DNA of 58,802 nucleotides from Pedobacter sp. SYSU D00535 (GCF_017355855.1 NZ_JAFEWD010000016.1:1-58802), one strand, 5' to 3'. Positions 10,710 to 19,745 are shown, counted from the first letter of the stretch. The notes: generated from the sequence alone by a model not told the origin. Numbers and translations are program-made.

Positions 10710-10817
10710 TTAGCTTAGCAGGGTGACGAACGCGTAAGCAGCTGAAGCGAGAAGGATCCCTCCCAGAATGAGTTCGCTGTAAATATTGTTTCGTTGTAGT
10801 GTGTCTTTGTCTTTCAT
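10710..10817 (-). CDS. Possible 35-residue membrane protein
   Basis: On the minus strand an ATG at 10817 opens a 35-residue frame. It has a charged, polar start (MKDKDTLQRNNIYSE) and a hydrophobic helix (LILGGILLASAAYAFVTLL). It points toward the small gene at 10579, and the two stops are 36 bases apart. No clear ribosome site is visible, which is not unusual in Bacteroidota. Function unknown; it could be a chance frame. Confidence 0.35.
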   Translation of the reverse strand: MKDKDTLQRNNIYSELILGGILLASAAYAFVTLLS

Positions 10818-11004
10818 GTGTTTTTGATAGGATTGAGATATTTGTAGTAAACGTTGACAAATTTAGAAAAAAAACTAATGTTTTCTGGATTTTGTTTGTG
10901 TTTTATCTATAAAGCGCTGTTTTTTATTTATTTATCTTTTTTGAGCCCATTGCGTTGAAAAACCTTTAAAATTCGTAGGGACAAGGGCCGTCTTTTTTAA
11001 TCCT

Positions 11005-11163
11005 TGCTCTTCGGAATTTGCAATTCCGAAGCTCCTATCGTAGGTTCTGTGAACCGGCAATGAAAACGCCGCTATTGATCCTTCCGACCCGTAATCGGAG
11101 AGGGGGGGCGACTGGATTACAAATCCAGGGATATGGCTTCGAGATTGCAAATCTCGAAGAGCA
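11005..11163. repeat. Multi-hairpin dispersed element
   Basis: An outer inverted pair TGCTCTTC / GAAGAGCA encloses a series of separate hairpins: CGGAATT-TGC-AATTCCG, CCTA-TCG-TAGG, GGTTC/GAACC, CGGC/GCCG, CCGA/TCGG, CTGGATT/AATCCAG and CGAGATT/AATCTCG. It is the same family as 113-233, with extra arms. Confidence 0.75.
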
Positions 11164-11211
11164 GCGAAATCTGGAAGAGCAGCATTCTACTAAACCTAAA
11201 AATAAGGAAAC

Positions 11212-11802
11212 CTAGTGTTGCGCAGCAAGCATTGCCCGCTTTTTGCCGCCCAGGTTTACCCAGATCACTATCAAAAAGAACAGGCAAAGATAGATCACGA
11301 AGTTAAAGGCATCGTGGTGGTTGGTAAAGCCGAGAAAGGAGTCTTCTTGGGACAGACACAGGTAAATAAAGCGACCCATATTCAGCAGTTGAATAAAGGC
11401 AATTCCAAAGAAAAAAAACAGGATCTTCTCTTTTAATGGCTTCGGATAGGCCACTACAAAGGCCGTAAAGAAGTTCATCACCCCAAAACCAAGGCAGGGA
11501 TATGCTACTATCACCCCACCCTGACCAGGAATCCTTAGCCAGTCACCATAGACAAAACTTGGATAGCCGATCAGGCTGATCACCATTTTTGTAGCTCCCA
11601 GGAGGATATGGGTGAAGCCTCTTAAATAGTTGAAATGATCGTCGATAAAAGGACTGTAATAATTTCTGGGGGTAACGATACCTTCGAAGGCCCAATGCCA
11701 GTAATCGAGCACGAAAAAGAGGCCTAAAAATACAAGGAGAAAACGGTAAAGTGGCTGACGCCATACCTGTTCTTTAAACCTTCTCCCAAATTTTCTATAC
11801 AT
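11212..11802 (-). CDS. Exosortase-family protein (XrtY-like)
   Basis: Exosortases are multi-pass membrane cysteine transpeptidases that cleave C-terminal sorting signals of exported proteins, often beside exopolysaccharide genes. From the ATG at 11802 the protein has 196 residues; a TTG at 11832 would add ten. Several membrane helices are evident. The proposed triad is visible: Cys in AYPCLGFG (residue 103), Arg in LLNMGRFIY (144) and His in TNHHDAF (162/163). This fits the exosortase/archaeosortase superfamily, and the context of GDP-fucose genes and XYAG1-like transferases suggests the type called XrtY. No substrate with a known tail is adjacent. It is transcribed away from gmd. The subtype is an inference. 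Confidence 0.75.
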   Translation of the reverse strand: MYRKFGRRFKEQVWRQPLYRFLLVFLGLFFVLDYWHWAFEGIVTPRNYYSPFIDDHFNYLRGFTHILLGATKMVISLIGYPSFVYGDWLRIPGQGGVIVAYPCLGFGVMNFFTAFVVAYPKPLKEKILFFFFGIAFIQLLNMGRFIYLCLSQEDSFLGFTNHHDAFNFVIYLCLFFLIVIWVNLGGKKRAMLAAQH

Positions 11803-11961
11803 AGACCTACTTTTTACGAAAGGCGGGCTCAAGGGTTACCGAAAAGACGATCCTAAAAAAAGGCATTAAATTTTTTTCAAAAATTCAAACGATCTGTTTT
11901 TCTTTTTGTTAAGAAATGAAAGAAAACGTGATAATATTGTAATTTGAATTAACCTTTACAC

Positions 11962-13074
11962 ATGAAAAAAGCACTTTTGACCGGCATTACAGGGCAAGAC
12001 GGCGCCTACCTGGCCGAATTTTTATTAAAAAAAGGATACGAAGTTCACGGTATCAAACGCAGAAGCTCCCTGTTTAATACCGACCGTATCGATCATCTCT
12101 ATCAGGATCCTCATGAAGAAGACGTGCGTTTTATCATGCATTACGGTGATTTAACTGACTCCACCAATCTGATTCGCATCATTCAGGATGTGCAACCTGA
12201 TGAGATTTACAACCTGGGTGCTATGTCTCATGTAAAGGTAAGCTTTGATACACCGGAATACACAGCAAATGCCGACGGCATCGGAACCCTTCGGATTTTA
12301 GAAGCGGTTCGCATTTTAGGATTAACACAAAAAACAAAAATATATCAAGCTTCCACTTCTGAACTGTATGGTTTGGTGCAAGCGGTGCCTCAATCGGAAA
12401 CTACTCCCTTTTATCCCCGTTCTCCCTACGCTGTAGCCAAACTGTATGGATACTGGATCACGGTGAACTACCGCGAGGCCTATGGCATGTATGCCTGCAA
12501 CGGTATCTTGTTCAATCACGAGAGTCCGCTTCGCGGAGAGACGTTTGTAACGCGTAAGATCACCCGTGCAGCAGCGAAGATCGCCTTAAACCTGCAGCAA
12601 AAATTGTATCTGGGAAATCTGGACGCACGCCGCGACTGGGGCCACGCCAAAGATTACGTAGAGGCGATGTACCTCATCCTGCAACAAGAAAAGCCAGAGG
12701 ATTATGTCATTGCTACCGGTATTACCACTACGGTACGCGACTTTGTGAAAATGTCCTTCGCTGAATTGGGTATTGAACTGGCATTTATAGGAGAGGGTGT
12801 GGATGAAAAAGGTATTGTAGTAGCTTGTGCTGACCCGGATTATCAGGTAGAGATCGGTTCGACGGTAGTCGAAGTAGATCCTCGCTACTTCCGTCCGACA
12901 GAGGTGGAGCTCCTGATCGGTGATCCGACCAAGGCCATGACCCAATTGAACTGGAAACCGAAATACGATCTTCCCGCCCTCGTAAAAGACATGGTGCAGG
13001 CGGATGTGGAGAGCTTCCGCAGAGAAAAGATCTTGCTGGACGCCGGTTATCGCGTCTTGAATCAGTTTGAATAA
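11962..13074 (+). CDS. gmd: GDP-mannose 4,6-dehydratase
   Basis: This enzyme converts GDP-D-mannose to GDP-4-dehydro-6-deoxy-D-mannose, the first step to GDP-L-fucose. The 370-residue extended SDR protein has the NADP motif GITGQDGAY near residue 8, the catalytic STSELYG and [12 protein letters not shown] (YxxxK), and the family marker [17 protein letters not shown]. Next come manC and fcl, which complete the route from mannose 1-phosphate to GDP-L-fucose. A hairpin terminator follows it, and manC has its own promoter, so the three genes may be separate transcripts. Confidence 0.97.
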   Translation: MKKALLTGITGQDGAYLAEFLLKKGYEVHGIKRRSSLFNTDRIDHLYQDPHEEDVRFIMHYGDLTDSTNLIRIIQDVQPDEIYNLGAMSHVKVSFDTPEYTANADGIGTLRILEAVRILGLTQKTKIYQASTSELYGLVQAVPQSETTPFYPRSPYAVAKLYGYWITVNYREAYGMYACNGILFNHESPLRGETFVTRKITRAAAKIALNLQQKLYLGNLDARRDWGHAKDYVEAMYLILQQEKPEDYVIATGITTTVRDFVKMSFAELGIELAFIGEGVDEKGIVVACADPDYQVEIGSTVVEVDPRYFRPTEVELLIGDPTKAMTQLNWKPKYDLPALVKDMVQADVESFRREKILLDAGYRVLNQFE

Positions 13075-13084
13075 TACGAAACGT

Positions 13085-13117
13085 AAAGCCGGTTATCCCA
13101 GGATCTCCGGCTTTTTT
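13085..13117 (+). terminator. Terminator after gmd
   Basis: AAAGCCGG (13085-13092) pairs with CCGGCTTT (13107-13114) around a 14-base loop and leads into a T-run. Confidence 0.65.
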
Positions 13118-13118
13118 G

Positions 13119-13126
13119 TACGTTTG
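13119..13126 (+). promoter_or_regulatory. -7 element for manC
   Basis: TACGTTTG matches TAnnTTTG exactly. It lies 32 bases before the ATG at 13159 and only two bases before a possible TTG start at 13129, which would therefore fall at or before the transcript start. This supports the ATG. Confidence 0.55.
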
Positions 13127-13158
13127 TATTGGTTTATTTAAGAAATCTTATCCCTCAG

Positions 13159-14154
13159 ATGATCAACGTAATACTCTCCGGAGGTGTGGGAAGCCGCTTG
13201 TGGCCGCTCTCCAGAAAGTCCCGTCCCAAGCAATATATCCCGTTATTTAATCAAAAGTCGCTGTTTCAGCTTTGTGCTGAACGAAACAGCGGGCTAGCTT
13301 CGAAAGTGACGGTAGTAGGGAACGTGGAAAATTATTTGCTTTCACAAGCCTGTCTGGATGCTGCAGGCATTCAATCGTATACAGAAATTGTGGAAGCGGC
13401 ACCCAGGAATACCGCTGCGGCGATCGCTTTTGCTGCTTTTGCTGCCCAGCCGGAAGAGCTCATGCTGGTATGTCCATCAGATCACGTCATAGCCGATCCG
13501 GATGGATACCGGAAAGCGGTAGAAGCTGCTGCGGACCTTGCTTCTCAGGGCTACCTCGTTACTTTTGGCGTGGTGCCTACGAAAGCAGAGACAGGCTATG
13601 GCTATATCGAGTTCGAAGGAAATAATGTAAAGAGCTTCCGCGAGAAACCTTCCTTCAAGGATGCCCAGGAGTATGTGTCCAGCGGAGCTTTCCTTTGGAA
13701 TAGCGGGATGTTCTGCTTTCAGGCGGGCGTGTATCTGGAAGAACTGAAGAAATACGAGCCGGCCCTGTACGAAGCAGCGGTACGCGCCTGGGAGAAACGA
13801 AACGGAGCCGAACTTCCTGCGGAAGAAACGATGCAAATTCCTTCACAGAGTATAGACTATGCGGTGATGGAGCGCTCCGATAAGATCAAGGTGGTTCCCG
13901 CCTCTTTTGGTTGGTCTGACCTCGGTTCTTTCGAGTCGATCTGGGAGTATTTTGAGAAGGAAAACGAGAAAGGAAATTTCTTTAATAATAACATGGTGCT
14001 CGGGATGGATAAGCACGTCGAGTTCCTCGGTGTGGAGAACCTTATCCTGGTAAACACAGAAGATGCGCTGCTGGTATTGCCGAAAAGCGTATCTCAGGAT
14101 GTGAAGAAAATCTACGAACGCCTGGAGCAGGAAAAACCGGGACTGCTAGCCTAG
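13159..14154 (+). CDS. manC: Mannose-1-phosphate guanylyltransferase
   Basis: The enzyme makes GDP-D-mannose from mannose 1-phosphate and GTP and feeds gmd. From the ATG at 13159 the protein has 331 residues and starts MINVILSGGVGSRLWPLSR, where GGVGSRLWPLSR is the nucleotidyltransferase signature and RPKQY follows. The metal-binding CPSDHVI, the GYGYIEF segment and FREKP are present, as is FLWNSGMF. It is the single-domain form; the C-terminal phosphomannose isomerase domain of bifunctional ManC is absent. The start follows the promoter position. Confidence 0.93.
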   Translation: MINVILSGGVGSRLWPLSRKSRPKQYIPLFNQKSLFQLCAERNSGLASKVTVVGNVENYLLSQACLDAAGIQSYTEIVEAAPRNTAAAIAFAAFAAQPEELMLVCPSDHVIADPDGYRKAVEAAADLASQGYLVTFGVVPTKAETGYGYIEFEGNNVKSFREKPSFKDAQEYVSSGAFLWNSGMFCFQAGVYLEELKKYEPALYEAAVRAWEKRNGAELPAEETMQIPSQSIDYAVMERSDKIKVVPASFGWSDLGSFESIWEYFEKENEKGNFFNNNMVLGMDKHVEFLGVENLILVNTEDALLVLPKSVSQDVKKIYERLEQEKPGLLA

Positions 14155-14162
14155 TGCTCAGT

Positions 14163-14290
14163 CCTGCGATCGGACGACTTTAAGACCGAAGAATCGATCC
14201 TTGCAAGGCTTTTCTTTCTTGTCATCCCGACAAAGAAGGGATTTAATGCAAGTCGTTACTTTCTTGTCATCACGACCCTGGGAAGGGTCT
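14163..14290. repeat. REP fragments between manC and fcl
   Basis: The 197-base gap contains half of the GATCGGACGACT palindrome (about 14169-14180) and two CTTTCTTGTCATC-type fragments (about 14210-14275). No terminator or promoter is clear. Confidence 0.5.
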
Positions 14291-14351
14291 CAAGCAGTCA
14301 ATATCTAAAACAAACAAAGGGCAAAACCCTTAAAAATATTCAATAACCGTC

Positions 14352-15302
14352 ATGGAAAAAAACGCTAAAATATACATTGCTGGTCACCGGGGCATGGTAG
14401 GCTCAGCGATCTATAGAAAATTGGAGCGGGAAGGGTACAGCAATATCATTACCCGCGGCTCCAAAGAACTGGACCTGCGTGATCAGGTAGCAGTAGCCAG
14501 CTTCTTTGCCGAAGAAAAGCCGGATTATGTATTTCTGGCTGCGGCAAAAGTAGGAGGTATTGTTGCTAACAATACGTATCGTGCGGAGTTTCTTTACGAT
14601 AACCTGATGATCCAGAGCAACATCATCCACAACGCTTATCTTAATGGAGTGAAGAAACTGATGTTCCTGGGTTCCAGCTGTATTTATCCCAAAATGGCAC
14701 CTCAACCTTTGAAGGAAGAATACTTGCTGACAGGCACCCTAGAGTCGACCAATGAGCCGTACGCTATCGCTAAAATAGCCGGAATCAAGATGTGTGATGC
14801 TTACCGGGATCAGTACGGTTGTAACTATATCTCGGTAATGCCGACCAACCTTTACGGTTACAACGATAACTACCACCCGGAGAACTCTCACGTGTTACCG
14901 GCGCTGATCCGGAAATTCCACGAGGCCAAGGTGCAGGGAAAGGATAAAGTGGTGATCTGGGGAACAGGCAGTCCGAAGCGGGAATTTTTGTTTGCAGATG
15001 ATCTGGCAGAAGCCTGTTATTACCTGATGGAGAACTATAACGAAGCCGGACTGGTGAACGTCGGAACAGGTGAGGACATCAGCATCAAAGACCTCGCACT
15101 GCTGGTGAAAAAGATCATCGGCTTTGAAGGAGAACTTGATTTTGATACGACCAAACCAGACGGTACACCCCGCAAGCTAATGGACGTAAGCAAACTCCAC
15201 GCGACCGGCTGGAAACACACCATCGAACTCGAAGAAGGAATCAACCTCGCTTATCAGGACTTCCTAAAGAAAGAACAAGCCGCGGAAGCGGAAATGGCAT
15301 AA
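14352..15302 (+). CDS. fcl: GDP-L-fucose synthase
   Basis: This NADPH-dependent epimerase/reductase makes GDP-L-fucose from GDP-4-dehydro-6-deoxymannose. The 316-residue protein shows [10 protein letters not shown] (cofactor loop, residues 12-21), AAAKVGGI, the LGSSCIYP segment, catalytic YAIAKIAG (YxxxK) and [20 protein letters not shown], all typical of Fcl/WcaG. With gmd and manC it gives a complete supply of GDP-L-fucose to the exopolysaccharide locus downstream. A strong terminator follows. Confidence 0.97.
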   Translation: MEKNAKIYIAGHRGMVGSAIYRKLEREGYSNIITRGSKELDLRDQVAVASFFAEEKPDYVFLAAAKVGGIVANNTYRAEFLYDNLMIQSNIIHNAYLNGVKKLMFLGSSCIYPKMAPQPLKEEYLLTGTLESTNEPYAIAKIAGIKMCDAYRDQYGCNYISVMPTNLYGYNDNYHPENSHVLPALIRKFHEAKVQGKDKVVIWGTGSPKREFLFADDLAEACYYLMENYNEAGLVNVGTGEDISIKDLALLVKKIIGFEGELDFDTTKPDGTPRKLMDVSKLHATGWKHTIELEEGINLAYQDFLKKEQAAEAEMA

Positions 15303-15338
15303 ACAAGAAAGGCGGCTTCGGTCGCCTTTCTTGTTTTA
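15303..15338 (+). terminator. Terminator after fcl
   Basis: AACAAGAAAGGCG (15303-15315) pairs perfectly with CGCCTTTCTTGTT (15324-15336) around an 8-base loop. Confidence 0.85.
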
Positions 15339-15576
15339 AGACTTTCAAGGGAGTTTTATCAAAGCACCACCTCCTAATCCAGCTCGCCATTTGCAGGATA
15401 GGATTCTTGCGTCACTCTACTGCCTCCTGTACTCCCTTTAAAGTGGAAAGCGACGAAACTGTCCTCCGCTGGCGACCCTGTCCCGAATGTAAATTTCGGG
15501 AAGGTGCCGCAGGTGGAAGTGGTTTTCAATCCCGCCGATATACGGTTCATCAAGGTTCCTCAAATCTAATCAAGAG

Positions 15577-16090
15577 CGTCATCCCGACCTTAGGAGGGAT
15601 CTCCCGGAACAGTGGTAGTACGCTTGCATTCTACTTTCACCCCCGGGGATGGTTACCTAACGTCGGCACGAGCCCCACCCTTCGTTCCTCACCATGACGT
15701 CGGTGGGAGAGTGGCTGCTACTCTCAATGAGCCGGTACATCAGCCATCCGTCGTTCTAGTTAACGCCGCAGCCAAGATTCCGCCCGATTTCCGTACATCC
15801 CCTCTTTCTTCGTCATCCTGAACTTGTTTCAGGATCTCTTGAGTTTTCACATCCACGTTACCTTCGCTGGTAGGAAGGCCCGGAACAGTGGTAGTACGCT
15901 TGCATTCTACTTTCACCCCCGGGGATGGTCACGTCACCCCACCCGCAGTCCCTAAGCTTCGTTCCTCACCATGACGGCGTGGGAGAGTAGCTGCTACTTT
16001 CAATGAGCCGGTACATCAGCGATCTGTCGTTCTTATCCAGAGCGTCATCCCGACCGTAGGAGGGATCCTCCAGAACAGCGGTAGTACTTA
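15577..16090. repeat. Two to three ~190-bp repeats and one REP hairpin
   Basis: The units start CGTCATCCCGACC at 15577 and 16043, with a half unit from about 15885 to 15975. They contain the segment GTAGTACGCTTGCATTCTAC and end CTTCGTTCCTCACCATGACG. This is the same family as the arrays at 42.5-43.8 and 45.8-47.0 kb. Between them, at 15821-15842, is the CGTCATCCTGAAC / TTCAGGATC hairpin. No gene is supported between fcl and the DUF6266 gene. Confidence 0.8.
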
Positions 16091-16196
16091 CATTCAGCTT
16101 TTCATTTTTTTTTGTCACTGCCTCCGGATTAATTGTATTTTTAACAAAGCATCTCCTAATACCGTCTTTCCTCTATTTTTCCCAAAAGTTTACACT

Positions 16197-16240
16197 GACC
16201 TTATAGCGACCTTACAGCGACTTTATAGCGACCTTATAGC
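16197..16240. repeat. Four tandem 11-bp units
   Basis: GACCTTATAGC, GACCTTACAGC, GACTTTATAGC and GACCTTATAGC follow each other without a gap. The unit is not a multiple of three and lies in non-coding DNA. Confidence 0.85.
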
Positions 16241-16378
16241 GATGTTTCTCCAGTATTCGCTCAGGATTGGTTCAGCTCTCCTTCAGTAAAAGCACCCGCT
16301 AGCTGGAAGATAACTGAGCAAGGTATCTTGCAGAAGAGGCCTCTACCAATTAAGGAATTATAAAAATGAAGAAGCACT

Positions 16379-16497
16379 TGTATAGCTTAACTACAATTAG
16401 CACATTGCCCTGTATAGCTCAATTACTATTAATCCCCTAACCTGTATAGCTTATTTAGGACGAGACATAGGACGAGACAGGACGAGACAAACCGGGG
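16379..16497. mobile_element. IS-end-like debris
   Basis: TGTATAGCT occurs three times, the last followed by TTATTTAGGACGAGACA, and GGACGAGACA occurs three times in a row. The reverse complement of the IS end at 58616-58650 reads AACCTGTAAACTT then TAGGACGAGACA, closely matching AACCTGTATAGCTT then TAGGACGAGACA here. No transposase remains. Confidence 0.45.
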
Positions 16498-16645
16498 GCT
16501 AGTCCGCACCTTCTCCGCACCAGCTCCGCAGAAAAGTATATTTCGGCGGAGGAAGTGCGGGGAAGATCAGCTGCTACTCCGGTTCCGGCGACTACTTTTA
16601 TAAAAATTCTTTATTATCTTTACGTTAACTTAATTACTTATCACA

Positions 16646-17416
16646 ATGGCACGTTATTCGAAAGGAGTTTATGGGCCTATTACAGGTAAAATAGGCAACG
16701 TTATCGGGAGCAGCTGGCGGGGAATACCTTATTTCAGGAGCCGGCCGAGGAAATCCACGAAACCAGTTACGGAAAAGCAACAAGGAACCCGCACCTCTTT
16801 TACTTTCATGCAGAACTGGTTGAGTCCACTGCATAAATTGTTGATGATCGGCTTCGAATCGTATGCACCTCCGGCCACCGGCAGGCAATCCGCCCATTCT
16901 TATAATGCAAAGAACGCCCTGATCCAAACCGAAGGCGGCTATGAGATCGATTTTAGCAAATTTCTCCTCAGCTGGGGCGACTTACCCGGAACTGGCCAAC
17001 TGGATATATCGATGAAGGATTCTACGACGCTGCTGATCACCTGGGACACCAGCATTCAGGGGGAGGCCGAGGGTGGAGACGCAGTGCTTTACATGGTCCA
17101 TTTCCCCGACCCCGGTCTCTTTATGACAGGTATTGGTTTGCAATGCAGGCAGGACGGTAGGGCGGAGGTTAGCCTGGCGGAGGCGCTGGTTAATAGGCCG
17201 GGCTTCAGAATAGAAGCATTTGTTGCGTTTAAATCGCTAAAAACCAATAAAGTTTCTACCAGCCAGTATGCAGGAGGACTAACACTTAACGAAATGCAGG
17301 CAGAATTACCTGGCACAGCCGGGGCGGAAGGTCCAGCCTATTGTGAGCCTCAAAGCGTACCTTCAGGCCTTTTCAGCAAGTTCGTGCTTGCACCAGTTCT
17401 TCCTTCGTCCTCCTGA
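16646..17416 (+). CDS. DUF6266 family protein
   Basis: The 256-residue protein starts MARYSKGVYGPITGKIGNVI and continues GSSWRGIPYFRSRPR, the characteristic N-terminus of the DUF6266 family of Bacteroidota; its function is not known. The remainder alternates predicted strands (ISMKDSTTLLITWD, GGDAVLYMVHF), suggesting beta-sandwich repeats. There is no signal peptide or membrane helix. It stands alone between IS-like debris upstream (with tandem TCCGCACC-like copies at about 16503-16535) and REP hairpins downstream, which fits a recently gained accessory gene. Confidence 0.8.
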   Translation: MARYSKGVYGPITGKIGNVIGSSWRGIPYFRSRPRKSTKPVTEKQQGTRTSFTFMQNWLSPLHKLLMIGFESYAPPATGRQSAHSYNAKNALIQTEGGYEIDFSKFLLSWGDLPGTGQLDISMKDSTTLLITWDTSIQGEAEGGDAVLYMVHFPDPGLFMTGIGLQCRQDGRAEVSLAEALVNRPGFRIEAFVAFKSLKTNKVSTSQYAGGLTLNEMQAELPGTAGAEGPAYCEPQSVPSGLFSKFVLAPVLPSSS

Positions 17417-17429
17417 AATTTGCGCTGAA

Positions 17430-17560
17430 CTTGTTTCAAGGTTTAATTTCAGGATCTCTTAAGCTTCAATTGTCCGCTAATCCTAACGCGGGAGTTGTTG
17501 GATGCCCCCGCTTCCTTCGTCATCCTGAATTTATTTCAGGATCTCTTGAGTTTCCACGCC
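17430..17560. repeat. REP hairpins after the DUF6266 gene
   Basis: At 17518-17550 the element CGTCATCCTGAATTTATTTC then AGGATCTCTTGAG is intact; a disrupted copy precedes it at about 17430-17462. The rest of the 530-base gap up to 17946 is AT-rich near its end and carries no frame I trust. Confidence 0.75.
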
Positions 17561-17945
17561 TTTGTGCCGCAGGGTAGGAGGCCTCTATCAAATGATGCAT
17601 CCTTACTGCAATTACCCTCGTTCAATCCCCCTTTCTCCACTTCCTTGTCCTCCCGACGCAGGCCGGTTCCGGAGTTCCAACTTGCCTTGCCGTCATGACT
17701 CCGGGGAATCTATCCGCTACCACATGACTTCTCAAACCACTATCCACCGTAACATTTTCCCATCATCCCTCGTATTTAGGAAGCCGGCAGAACGAACGCT
17801 ACGATTAATTTTATGAAAATTTTAAGTAAAGCGATCGGTCATTTGCGTTTTCTGTTGTGTAATTGTTTTTTTTTTATGATTTTTAGCAAATAAATATAAA
17901 AGAGATAATTATTTTCTCTTCTGTATTTCAAAATCACATTTCTCG

Positions 17946-18626
17946 ATGAAAAAGACTTTACTACTAGTACTTCTGTCTATAACCTCTACGCTGGGATTTG
18001 CTCAGTATAACTTTTATAAGTTCAGCGCGACGGCAGGAGTGGGGGGCACAAGCTTTTATGGGGATATGGCCACCAAACCGAGCTACGCCGGCAATGTAAA
18101 TCTCGATTTTAACATCACGCCTTTTTCTACCCTTGGAGTAGAAGTGGTAAAAGGGCAGTTCGATAGTAATCCGGACGTGCACCTCCGCCAGTTTACCAAT
18201 TCCTTCCTGGCTTATAACATCAATGGGAAGTTGACCCTCGGACAAGTGGTGGATTTTGAATCAAGTAATTTTTTGTATGCGATCAGAAATCTGTACCTGG
18301 GTGTAGGTGTCGGCATGATTAAGAATAAGCATACATCTATCGTACGTACCAAGACTAATCCCGATGGAAATCCGTACACGTTTCCTGGGGAATCAGACGG
18401 ATCGAGCATGTATGTGCCAGTCAACCTGGGTTATAAATTCATGATCCAGGATCGCTTTGGCTTCAATAGATACCAGGTGCAACTGAATTATCAATTCAAC
18501 ACTGCTATGAAAGATAATCTGGATGGTTATCAGGATCCCCTTTACTTAGGAAATAAGTTCAAGGATTTCTATTCGGTATTTACGCTTGGACTTGGAATTT
18601 CTTTCGGACCGGAGGGTTTGTATTAG
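17946..18626 (+). CDS. Outer-membrane beta-barrel protein
   Basis: The 226-residue protein has a signal peptide (MKKTLLLVLLSITSTLGFAQ, cleavage after residue 19) and then alternating amphipathic strands with aromatic ends, such as NFYKFSATAGVGGTSFYGDM, and a final strand FYSVFTLGLGISFG, typical of small OmpA-like or porin-like barrels of Bacteroidota. No OmpA peptidoglycan domain is present. A large hairpin, TTTCGTCC / GGACGAAA (18631-18675), follows the stop. It may serve the neighbouring exopolysaccharide system, but only proximity suggests this. Confidence 0.75.
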   Translation: MKKTLLLVLLSITSTLGFAQYNFYKFSATAGVGGTSFYGDMATKPSYAGNVNLDFNITPFSTLGVEVVKGQFDSNPDVHLRQFTNSFLAYNINGKLTLGQVVDFESSNFLYAIRNLYLGVGVGMIKNKHTSIVRTKTNPDGNPYTFPGESDGSSMYVPVNLGYKFMIQDRFGFNRYQVQLNYQFNTAMKDNLDGYQDPLYLGNKFKDFYSVFTLGLGISFGPEGLY

Positions 18627-18630
18627 TTGT

Positions 18631-18675
18631 TTTCGTCCTTACCTTAAGAGTTTTCGCTCTTCAACCTGGACGAAA
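18631..18675. terminator. Hairpin after the barrel gene
   Basis: TTTCGTCC (18631-18638) pairs with GGACGAAA (18668-18675), with an inner AAGAG/CTCTT stem. There is no T-run, so it may be an RNA-stabilising hairpin and not a terminator. Confidence 0.45.
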
Positions 18676-18700
18676 TCTTCTAGTTATTTAGCAGCTATTA

Positions 18701-19735
18701 ATGATTACCTATACATTAAAAGTAGTTGAGATCAGGAGAGAAACCTCGGATACGATTACGATTTCTTTCAAGCAGCCGGGATTAAAGAAAGTCAAATATA
18801 AGGCAGGACAATATCTATCTCTGATATTTAGGATAAACGGAAGAAAGCACGTCAGACCCTATTCTTTCTCCTCTGCACCCGGTGTTGATTCTTTGCTGGA
18901 AGTGACTGTTAAATTAATACCAGGGGGAATCGTCTCTACCTACTTGCATACCTCAGTAGTGGTGGGCGATGTAATTGAAGTAATCGAGCCGCTAGGTGAT
19001 TTTGTAGTTCCCCAAAACTTGAATATAAAGCACCTAATGTTGTGGGGCGCCGGAAGTGGGATTACGCCACTCTATTCTATTTTGAAATCCGTTCTTCATT
19101 CTCATCCTCTCATTCATGTCACTTTGGCTTACTGTAATAAAACAAAGGCGGATACGATTTTCTATACGTCCTTAAATAGCCTCGAAAAAGAATATTCAGA
19201 GCGTTTCACCTGGTATCAGTTCCTGACAAGGGAGACACTCGGCGATTGCTCTCATAGGATACAGAATTGCCGAATATCTGGTGAAAGTGTGAAGGGGATA
19301 GTGCAACGTATAAAGCACCTCGAAAGCAGTATTCACTATATATGCGGACCGGTTGAGTTAAAGCAGACGGTAAAAAGCGGGCTGGTAGAATCGGGGGTGG
19401 CTCCACATCAAATACATTCTGAGGATTTTGAGCACGTTGTTAATGAAGAGGAGCTCGGGGATATTACAGACCGGTTGGTTAGAGTAAACTTGGCTCAGGA
19501 AGAAAAGGAGTTTAAGGTTCAGCGGGGGAAAAGCATACTCGAGGCAGCTCTGGATGCAGACTTAGAGATACCCTATTCCTGTCAGACCGGGTCTTGCGGC
19601 CAATGTAAAGGAATTTTAAAAACCGGCTCAATAAGAACAATAGGTCAAGAGCACCCAGCCGACAGGCTCGCCGAGGGAGAACACCTATTATGTTGTTCCT
19701 ATCCACTCAGTGATGATATAGAAATTTTAGTTTAA
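18701..19735 (+). CDS. FAD/NAD flavoreductase with C-terminal [2Fe-2S] domain
   Basis: The 344-residue protein is an electron-transfer reductase. Domains in order: FAD binding (RPYSFSSAP, residues 52-60), NAD binding (WGAGSGITPLYSIL, about 113-126; CGP near 214) and a plant-type ferredoxin domain with Cys294-x4-Cys299-x2-Cys302 and Cys331 or Cys332. It begins an operon with rfbF, rfbG, an SDR and rfbH, exactly where the CDP-6-deoxy-glucoseen reductase (E3, AscD/RfbI) belongs. It would pass electrons from NADH to RfbH. The characterised E3 enzymes carry the ferredoxin domain at the N-terminus, so this one is permuted and looks like phenol hydroxylase or PaaE reductases. The role is inferred from context. 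Confidence 0.85.
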   Translation: MITYTLKVVEIRRETSDTITISFKQPGLKKVKYKAGQYLSLIFRINGRKHVRPYSFSSAPGVDSLLEVTVKLIPGGIVSTYLHTSVVVGDVIEVIEPLGDFVVPQNLNIKHLMLWGAGSGITPLYSILKSVLHSHPLIHVTLAYCNKTKADTIFYTSLNSLEKEYSERFTWYQFLTRETLGDCSHRIQNCRISGESVKGIVQRIKHLESSIHYICGPVELKQTVKSGLVESGVAPHQIHSEDFEHVVNEEELGDITDRLVRVNLAQEEKEFKVQRGKSILEAALDADLEIPYSCQTGSCGQCKGILKTGSIRTIGQEHPADRLAEGEHLLCCSYPLSDDIEILV

Positions 19736-19745
19736 ATATCAGAAA

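Noticed and set aside
11803-11832. TTG start for the XrtY-like protein
   Set aside because: The ATG at 11802 gives the basic N-terminus MYRKFGRRFKEQ and needs no rare start codon.
13129-13158. TTG start giving a longer ManC
   Set aside because: It lies two bases after the -7 promoter element, and the family N-terminus begins at the ATG at 13159.
16646-17416. Prophage or secretion cargo gene
   Set aside because: The DUF6266 gene stands alone; no phage, integrase or secretion gene is close to it.
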